This document shows, in pieces, positions 59,332-64,000 of a stretch of DNA of 64,000 bases. The DNA comes from Granulosicoccus sp947495035 (GTDB lineage Bacteria > Pseudomonadota > Gammaproteobacteria > Granulosicoccales > Granulosicoccaceae). The stretch is taken from the NCBI RefSeq assembly GCF_050589605.1, contig NZ_JBNGOO010000013.1; one strand, 5' to 3'. Made by a program: the position numbers and the translations under genes. The notes beneath the pieces were generated by a model, which searched no databases, had not been told where the DNA came from, and saw only the letters and a program-made list of their open reading frames with translations. The stretch's first letter is position 1, and each line of letters opens with the position of its first letter.

Positions 59332-60281
59332 GCATCCACCATCTTCAGGCTCTTGCGCAGGCGCAACAACACAGCGGCGTAGGCCAGCAGCAGCAACAGC
59401 AGAATCACGGCAATGGCCGAGGCATAACCGAAGTCGAGTTTGCGAAATGCGGTGGTGAAGATATAGGTGGAGAGGATCTGTGTGGAATTGGCCGGACCGC
59501 CTCCCGTCATGACGAAGATCAGATCGGCAAAGTTGGCCACCCAGATGGCTCTGAGCATGACGGTGATCAGGATCATCGGGGCCAGAAAGGGCAGGGTGAT
59601 CTTGATGAAGCATTGCCAGGCGGTTGCGCCATCAATGGCCGCGGCCTCATACAGGTCGTTCGGGATCGATTGCAAGGCGGCCAGCAGAGTGATGGCAAAG
59701 AAGGGAATGCCGAACCACACATTGGCAATGATCGGTCCCCAGAGCGCGGTATCGGGGTCGGACAGGATATTGTACGGCTCGCTGAGTATGCCGATGGCTG
59801 CCAGCCAGTGAGGGATGGGGCCGATGACCGGGTTGAACAGCCATGACCAGGTCAGCGCCGAGAGAAACGTGGGTACTGCCCAGGGCAGGAATACCAGTGC
59901 CTGCACGAATTTGCGACCGTGAAAACCGCGGTTGAGCAGCAGGGCCAGTCCCAGACCCAGCAGAAACTGCAGGATTACCGACGCCAGCGTCCAGTGAAAG
60001 GTGTTCTTCAGCGACTTCCAGAATTTGGCATCGTCCATCAGAGTGCTGAAGTTCTGCAGACCGATCCAGCCGGTGTCGAACGGGTTCATCAGCGAGATCG
60101 CCTGAAAGGCGTAGGAGATGCCGATGACCAGTGGCAGCAGCATCACCAGAGTAATCAGAATCAGACCCGGAGAGAGATACAGCCACGGCTCAGCGGCTAC
60201 CGCCAGCCGCGCACGCCATGGCGTGGCAGCTGGAGGCATTTTTCGAGCGCTTGCGAAACCGGCTATTGGTCTGCCTTCCAT
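59328..60281 (-). CDS. CUT1-type ABC importer permease (MalF/UgpA-like)
   Basis: A 317-residue permease with six helices and an N-terminal cytoplasmic part. It shows LSPGLILITLVMLLPLVIGISYAF near the first helix and the EAA loop LYEAAAIDGATAWQCFIKITLPFLAP. The start is uncertain: ATG 60281 overlaps the binding-protein gene by 19 bases, and ATG 60239 would remove 14 residues; neither has a clear ribosome site. With the MalG-like permease it forms the membrane channel. Confidence 0.92.
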   Translation of the reverse strand: MEGRPIAGFASARKMPPAATPWRARLAVAAEPWLYLSPGLILITLVMLLPLVIGISYAFQAISLMNPFDTGWIGLQNFSTLMDDAKFWKSLKNTFHWTLASVILQFLLGLGLALLLNRGFHGRKFVQALVFLPWAVPTFLSALTWSWLFNPVIGPIPHWLAAIGILSEPYNILSDPDTALWGPIIANVWFGIPFFAITLLAALQSIPNDLYEAAAIDGATAWQCFIKITLPFLAPMILITVMLRAIWVANFADLIFVMTGGGPANSTQILSTYIFTTAFRKLDFGYASAIAVILLLLLLAYAAVLLRLRKSLKMVDA

Positions 60282-61528
60282 TTCGCGTATTCCGCGGTCA
60301 GAAAGTCAGCCCATTCGCTGGCGATATCCTCGGCACTGCGCTGACCCAGCAAGGCTTCCTGGCTGGATTCCAGAGCGATGGAGTCGGCAAAGAAGCCGAA
60401 CTTCTCGAGGTAGGTGGGCATGATGGTGGGTTCGTACTGAGGTTCGTTGAGCTCGGTGAACCAGCCCTTGAACTGATCGGTCTGGAAGTAGGGGTCCTGG
60501 TCGGCACCTTCGTGAATCGGAATGACGCCAACTCGCTTGGCCCAGGTCTTGTTGCTTTCGGGCGAGGACAGATGAGCCACCAGGTCCCAGGACTCGCTGG
60601 CATGCTCGGTTGACTTGAAGACAGACCAGCCGGCATAGCCGATGGTGGGGAAGGCCTTGCCTGCCGGACCGACTGGCATCGGGGCGACGGCAAAATCTTC
60701 AGCGTCCATACGTTCGGCCACGGCAATCAACGCATCCGGGTCCTGGTCAAGAAAGGCACAGGTTCCCGAGTAGAAGCCTGCCACGATCTCGTTGAATCCC
60801 CAGCTGACCGAATCCTTGGGGGCGTAGCCCTTCTGATACATGTCGATCAGAAACTGGATACCTTCGATGGAGCCCGGTTCATCCAGGCGGCTCTTGCCGT
60901 CTTCGGTGAAGAATTCGTTGGTGCCGTTCATGGTGGCTGCAAACATGATCCAGCCATTGAGGCCGCCGGGTCCACCGCGCAGACAATAGCCACTCTTGCC
61001 ATCCAGCTCGGAGATTCTGGCGGAGGCTTCCATGAATTCCGCCATGGTGGCCGGAGGTGCATCGATACCGGCTTCGGCCAGCAACTTGCGGTTGTAGAAC
61101 ATGGCACGCAGGTAGAAGCCGTAAGGTACCGTGTACATGGTGCCGCCTGCATAGCGTCCCATGTCCAGGGATTTCTGTGTCAGGGTATCGCCGTGCTCCC
61201 AATTGCTGATGTTGTCCTCGAGTGACATGAGCATGTCGTTGCCCGCGTACAGGGCCAGCCAGCGGTCCGGCATTTCCACCACATCGGGTACGTCGCCTCC
61301 GGCGACCATGGTGGCGAATTTCTCGAATGCCTGACCCCAGGGCAGGGAGACGATTTCCACTTCCACACCCGGATTGGCTGCTTCGTAGTCATCGACCATG
61401 GCCTGCAGGGTCTGGGTACGTTCGGGACTGGTAATCACTTCCACCAGTTTCAGTTTCGTTTCGGCGGAGGCCGCTCCAGACCCCAGCAACAGTGCCAGAG
61501 ATACACCGACCAGCTGTCTCATCATCAT
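60263..61528 (-). CDS. Family 1 extracellular solute-binding protein (sugar-type ABC importer)
   Basis: A 421-residue periplasmic binding protein with a signal peptide (cleavage near ASA-ET). It has the family-1 pattern: a first domain with AMVDDYEAANPGVEVEIVSLPWG, VPDVVEMPDRWLALY, and a second with GYAGWSVFKSTEHASESWDLVAHLSSPE. Substrates of this family are sugars and some related polyols and glycerol phosphodiesters; the pocket residues do not identify one. It is encoded 50 bases after the PLP enzyme and before the two permeases on the same transcript. Confidence 0.92.
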   Translation of the reverse strand: MMMRQLVGVSLALLLGSGAASAETKLKLVEVITSPERTQTLQAMVDDYEAANPGVEVEIVSLPWGQAFEKFATMVAGGDVPDVVEMPDRWLALYAGNDMLMSLEDNISNWEHGDTLTQKSLDMGRYAGGTMYTVPYGFYLRAMFYNRKLLAEAGIDAPPATMAEFMEASARISELDGKSGYCLRGGPGGLNGWIMFAATMNGTNEFFTEDGKSRLDEPGSIEGIQFLIDMYQKGYAPKDSVSWGFNEIVAGFYSGTCAFLDQDPDALIAVAERMDAEDFAVAPMPVGPAGKAFPTIGYAGWSVFKSTEHASESWDLVAHLSSPESNKTWAKRVGVIPIHEGADQDPYFQTDQFKGWFTELNEPQYEPTIMPTYLEKFGFFADSIALESSQEALLGQRSAEDIASEWADFLTAEYAKWKADQ

Positions 61529-61578
61529 GCCTTGTTCCTCGCTGTGTGTTTCAGTTGTCGTTCAGGTACTGATGTGTC

Positions 61579-62781
61579 TCAGCTTCGTGCCTGTGCAATG
61601 GCCTGGCTGAGGTCCTTCCATAAATCATCTGCGCCTTCAAGCCCGATACTGATGCGCACCAGGTTGTCCGGCACCTTGAAGCGTTGCATGGAGTTCTCGG
61701 CACTGGCCTGGGCCAGTCCGACGCGGGCAGGCAGGGCGAGGCTTTCAAAGCCACCCCAGCTGACGCCGAGCTTGAAGATGCTCAGCGCGTTGCACAGGCG
61801 CCGAATATCCACCGATTCATCGAATTGAACCGAGAACAGACCTGAGCGGCCCAGGATGCCTCTCTCGGGGGACACGATTGCTGTATTGATCTTTTCAACA
61901 CCGTCGACATTCATCAGTTGATCGATGATCGAATTGGTGCTCTCCTGATGTCTCTGCATGCGCGGGACCAGGGTGCGAAGTCCGCGCATCAGCAAGAAGG
62001 CTTCGAACGGCGCCAGTTTCGCACCCAGCAGTGGCAGTGTCAGATCGCGGATATGATGGATGATGTCTTTGCTGGAAACCACGACTCCTGCAACCGTATC
62101 CGAGTGCCCGGAGATGTATTTCGACGCCGAATGCAGGGTGACGTCGATACCCTGCTCCAGTGGGCGCTGGAATACCGGTGTGGCCCAGGAATTGTCGATG
62201 ACCGTGCAAGCGCCGTGGCGCTTCGCGTGGGCTGCGACGGTGCTCAGCTTCAGTGAATCGAACATGAGGCTGTTCGGGCTTTCCAGATAGGCGACGCTAA
62301 CACCATCGAGCAGCTCCGGATCGTTCTCGAAAGCACTGAGAGGGTGGTAGCTGATGTCTACACCGAAGGGGCGAAGCAGCCTTTCGAACAAGCGATAGGA
62401 GTCCGGGTAGACATGTTCGACACAGGCAATGCGATCACCGGGCTTGACCAGTGCCAGCATGGTTGCCGAGATGGCGCCCATGCCAGAGGCGAAGGACACT
62501 GCGGTGTCGCCGCCTTCGGCACTGGCCATGGCCGATTCGAAAGCCGAGACCGTCGGGTTCTGCACCCGGGTGTACAAGGCTGTATCGGTACGGCCGGCCA
62601 TGCGGTCTTCGAAGGCTTCGTAGCTGTCAAAGGCAAACAGCGATGACTGTACGATCGGAGGTGTGATACTGCCGCCACTGTCACCGCCATAGGCCTCGCT
62701 GAGCAATGTTGCCAGTGAGTCTGCATGCGAGTTCGCGAGCGACTCGATGTGGATGTCCGGCAAAGTGGTTTCAGAGCTCAT
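61579..62781 (-). CDS. Cystathionine gamma-synthase family PLP enzyme
   Basis: ATG 62781 gives a 400-residue fold-type I PLP enzyme of the Cys/Met metabolism family. The PLP lysine is K221 in HSASKYISGHSD, the phosphate-contact YTR is at 70-72, the aspartate that grips the pyridine nitrogen is D196 in CTVIDNSWATP, and the GMGAIS segment near 100 is typical. Members are cystathionine gamma-synthases, cystathionine or methionine gamma-lyases and related enzymes with other substrates. The start overlaps the end of the GntR gene by 11 bases. Being in a sugar-type ABC operon is unusual for this family and hints at a substrate other than methionine precursors. Confidence 0.9.
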   Translation of the reverse strand: MSSETTLPDIHIESLANSHADSLATLLSEAYGGDSGGSITPPIVQSSLFAFDSYEAFEDRMAGRTDTALYTRVQNPTVSAFESAMASAEGGDTAVSFASGMGAISATMLALVKPGDRIACVEHVYPDSYRLFERLLRPFGVDISYHPLSAFENDPELLDGVSVAYLESPNSLMFDSLKLSTVAAHAKRHGACTVIDNSWATPVFQRPLEQGIDVTLHSASKYISGHSDTVAGVVVSSKDIIHHIRDLTLPLLGAKLAPFEAFLLMRGLRTLVPRMQRHQESTNSIIDQLMNVDGVEKINTAIVSPERGILGRSGLFSVQFDESVDIRRLCNALSIFKLGVSWGGFESLALPARVGLAQASAENSMQRFKVPDNLVRISIGLEGADDLWKDLSQAIAQARS

Positions 62782-63553
62782 CGAGTTGTTTCCTGACTGC
62801 GTCGTCGACGATTTGCGAGATGTCCAGCATGTACTGCACCGCAGCTGCAGTATCGGCGGCTGAAATCGCATCGGCCAGCTGCCTGTGAACGGGAATGGAT
62901 TCCTCACCCAGCAACGGCATGTCGAAGGGGTCCTTGTAGATGTCGTGGAACACGGCATGGATCCTGGTGCTCAGTTGACCGAACAGCGGATTGCCACAAG
63001 CCTTGTGAACGGCGGAGTGAAACTGCGAGTCCACCTTGCGCCAGTCTTCACCTCGCTGGTAGACCTCCATCAGGATGTCGGCTCGACGCTGGATCTCGTC
63101 CCGATCGTTCTGGCTGGCATGTCCGCAGGCCAGCCGAATGGCTTCCACTTCCAGTGGTCGACGAACACCATTGGTTCGCAGCAGGCTTTCGGCCTCCAGC
63201 TTCAGCGTGATGGGAATATTGACCGAGTTGGAGGTGACTTCGGCGGCGAGGATCGTGCCGGCACCCTTGTTGCGGGTCACGATCCCCATGCTCTGCCATG
63301 CCTTGAGTGCTTCGCGGATGGTGGATCGGCCGACGCCCAGGCGACTGGCCAGTGTCTGTTCCGGTGGCAGGCGATCGCCGACCTTCAACTGCGCCTTTTC
63401 GATCATGACGATCAGCGCATTGATGACGGATTTGTCCAGGCTCGGCTGGTTCAGGGGACGCAGAAGTTCCACGGGTGAGCTGGCGGATTTGTCGCGCACA
63501 CGCGTTGGCGTGTCCGTACCGAGGCCTTGTCTGATCGATGATTTGCCTGTCAC
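62771..63553 (-). CDS. GntR/FadR-family (FCD-type) transcriptional regulator
   Basis: A 260-residue repressor-type regulator. Residues about 38-105 hold the winged-helix GntR domain with LPPEQTLASRLGVGRSTIREALKAWQSMGIV and the wing region GAGTIL. Residues about 118-250 form the all-helical FCD effector-binding domain, with the metal- or acid-binding histidine and aspartate segments (DSQFHSAVHKACGN and IPVHRQLADAI). The disordered N-terminus is about 35 residues. It heads the six-gene ABC/PLP unit. Two perfect palindromes at 63594-63626 just upstream are its likely operators. Confidence 0.93.
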   Translation of the reverse strand: MTGKSSIRQGLGTDTPTRVRDKSASSPVELLRPLNQPSLDKSVINALIVMIEKAQLKVGDRLPPEQTLASRLGVGRSTIREALKAWQSMGIVTRNKGAGTILAAEVTSNSVNIPITLKLEAESLLRTNGVRRPLEVEAIRLACGHASQNDRDEIQRRADILMEVYQRGEDWRKVDSQFHSAVHKACGNPLFGQLSTRIHAVFHDIYKDPFDMPLLGEESIPVHRQLADAISAADTAAAVQYMLDISQIVDDAVRKQLDEL

Positions 63554-63593
63554 ATCGTGTATCCGTCATCTACTGAGGCTTCATTAATATCAG

Positions 63594-63606
63594 ATTGTCT
63601 GACAAT
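63594..63606. promoter_or_regulatory. Operator palindrome 1 (ATTGTC-T-GACAAT)
   Basis: A perfect 13-base palindrome with a single central base, 41 bases upstream of the GntR/FCD gene's start and within the gap to the divergent transporter. FCD-type regulators bind such inverted repeats (TTGTC-N-GACAA type). The paired copy is 20 bases away. Confidence 0.8.
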
Positions 63607-63613
63607 GTTCAAG

Positions 63614-63626
63614 ATTGTCAGACAAT
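63614..63626. promoter_or_regulatory. Operator palindrome 2 (ATTGTC-A-GACAAT)
   Basis: A second perfect 13-base palindrome with the same arms as the one at 63594 and a different central base. The centres are 20 bases apart, about two DNA turns, so two regulator dimers could bind the same face of the helix and control both divergent genes. Confidence 0.8.
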
Positions 63627-63702
63627 GATGAATTGTGCCGGTCGACCCGTACATGCGTGCTAATGTGCCGCGCTGATGATTCTGCAAAAGGAATTTACTG
63701 CC

Positions 63703-64000
63703 ATGTCGTGGCTTCCCATCGGTCTTTCGATTCTGCTGGGCATGCTGTTCTCTCAGCAGCCTGTCATCAATACGGCGGTGTCCCGAATCCTGGGCTCGCC
63801 AGTGGCAGCTGCGGCCTGTTCGGTGTTTGTCACCCTGGTGTGTTTGCTGATCCTGCTACCGTTCTCCGGTGGGTCGCTACGCCCCAGCCTGTTGGCCGCC
63901 TTGCCATGGTGGTCCTTGCTTGGAGGGATGATTGGTGTGGGTATCGTTGCTGGCGCTGCAGCACTGGCCCCGATCACGGGCGCCGCACTGTTCTTCGTCT
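63703..64000 (+). CDS. DMT-type (YdcZ/DUF606-like) transporter, 3' partial
   Basis: The frame opens at ATG 63703 (preceded by AAGGA) and is still open at the end of the window, so about 99 residues are visible. An in-frame ATG at 63676 is an alternative. The product is hydrophobic with three visible helices, a SQQPVINTAVSRILGSPVAAAACS segment in the first loop and WWSLLGGMIGVGIV, typical of the small DMT-family transporters often annotated as EamA- or DUF606-type. The substrate is unknown. The gene is divergent from the GntR unit, with the two operator palindromes between them. Confidence 0.75.
   Translation, partial: MSWLPIGLSILLGMLFSQQPVINTAVSRILGSPVAAAACSVFVTLVCLLILLPFSGGSLRPSLLAALPWWSLLGGMIGVGIVAGAAALAPITGAALFFV

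Overview
The window reads as chromosomal DNA of a Gram-negative, aerobic-type gammaproteobacterium. The evidence is gene order and family membership: aroQ-accB-accC-prmA, dusB-fis followed by purH, fxsA-groES-groEL, fabA-fabB, plsB, srkA, dsbD and a metal-ligand-free (non-zinc type) hemB. Outer-membrane proteins, lipoproteins and OmpA-type peptidoglycan anchors are frequent, as expected for a diderm. By eye the DNA is moderately GC-rich and even in composition. I see no transposase, integrase, phage gene, tRNA, rRNA or CRISPR array. A marine group such as the Granulosicoccaceae/Chromatiales would fit, but this is inference and I did not test it.

Layout. 1-3.1 kb: the end of a membrane protein, then a Cpx/OmpR-like two-component pair and a Spy/CpxP-like periplasmic protein. 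A GTAAC repeat array that resembles a CpxR box lies between that protein and a divergent NudK-like Nudix gene. 3.7-10.6 kb: a run of co-directional envelope genes (repeat-rich SdrD-B surface protein, OmpA protein, HExxH lipoprotein, TerB, NnrU, a spermidine-synthase-like methyltransferase). 10.7-18.1 kb, mostly minus strand: TraF-like outer-membrane protein, plsB and two membrane-associated GTPases. A plus-strand AhpD-like gene sits among them and runs into a 29-copy heptamer array. 18.1-23.5 kb: a small membrane protein, an ABC exporter and a complete polar amino-acid ABC importer. 23.5-30.5 kb: HNH protein, GH63-like glycosidase, AlkA, a DsbD with a doubled N-terminal domain, and FxsA.

30.5-32.7 kb: groESL under a sigma70-like promoter with a perfect CIRCE operator, closed by a strong hairpin. 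32.9-41.2 kb: a GGDEF/EAL protein, Tag, DUF924, a DUF4197 lipoprotein, fabA-fabB, a CheY/CheX-like pair and srkA. 41.3-49.3 kb: the housekeeping run aroQ-accBC-prmA-DUF3426-dusB-fis-purH. 49.4-57.4 kb: a CPBP protease, an OmpA protein and hemB on the minus strand, then aroE, DUF192, a class IV aminotransferase, an aldo-keto reductase and a nitroreductase on the plus strand.

57.5-63.6 kb: a six-gene minus-strand unit made of a GntR/FCD regulator, a cystathionine-gamma-synthase-family PLP enzyme and a complete sugar-type (CUT1) ABC importer. Two perfect tandem palindromes in front of it look like the regulator's operators, and a divergent DMT-type transporter starts on the other side and runs off the window. 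This unit, the duplicated DsbD domain, the heptamer array and the acidic DUF3426 protein are the items I find most worth follow-up. I did not find a clearly novel defence or mobile system.
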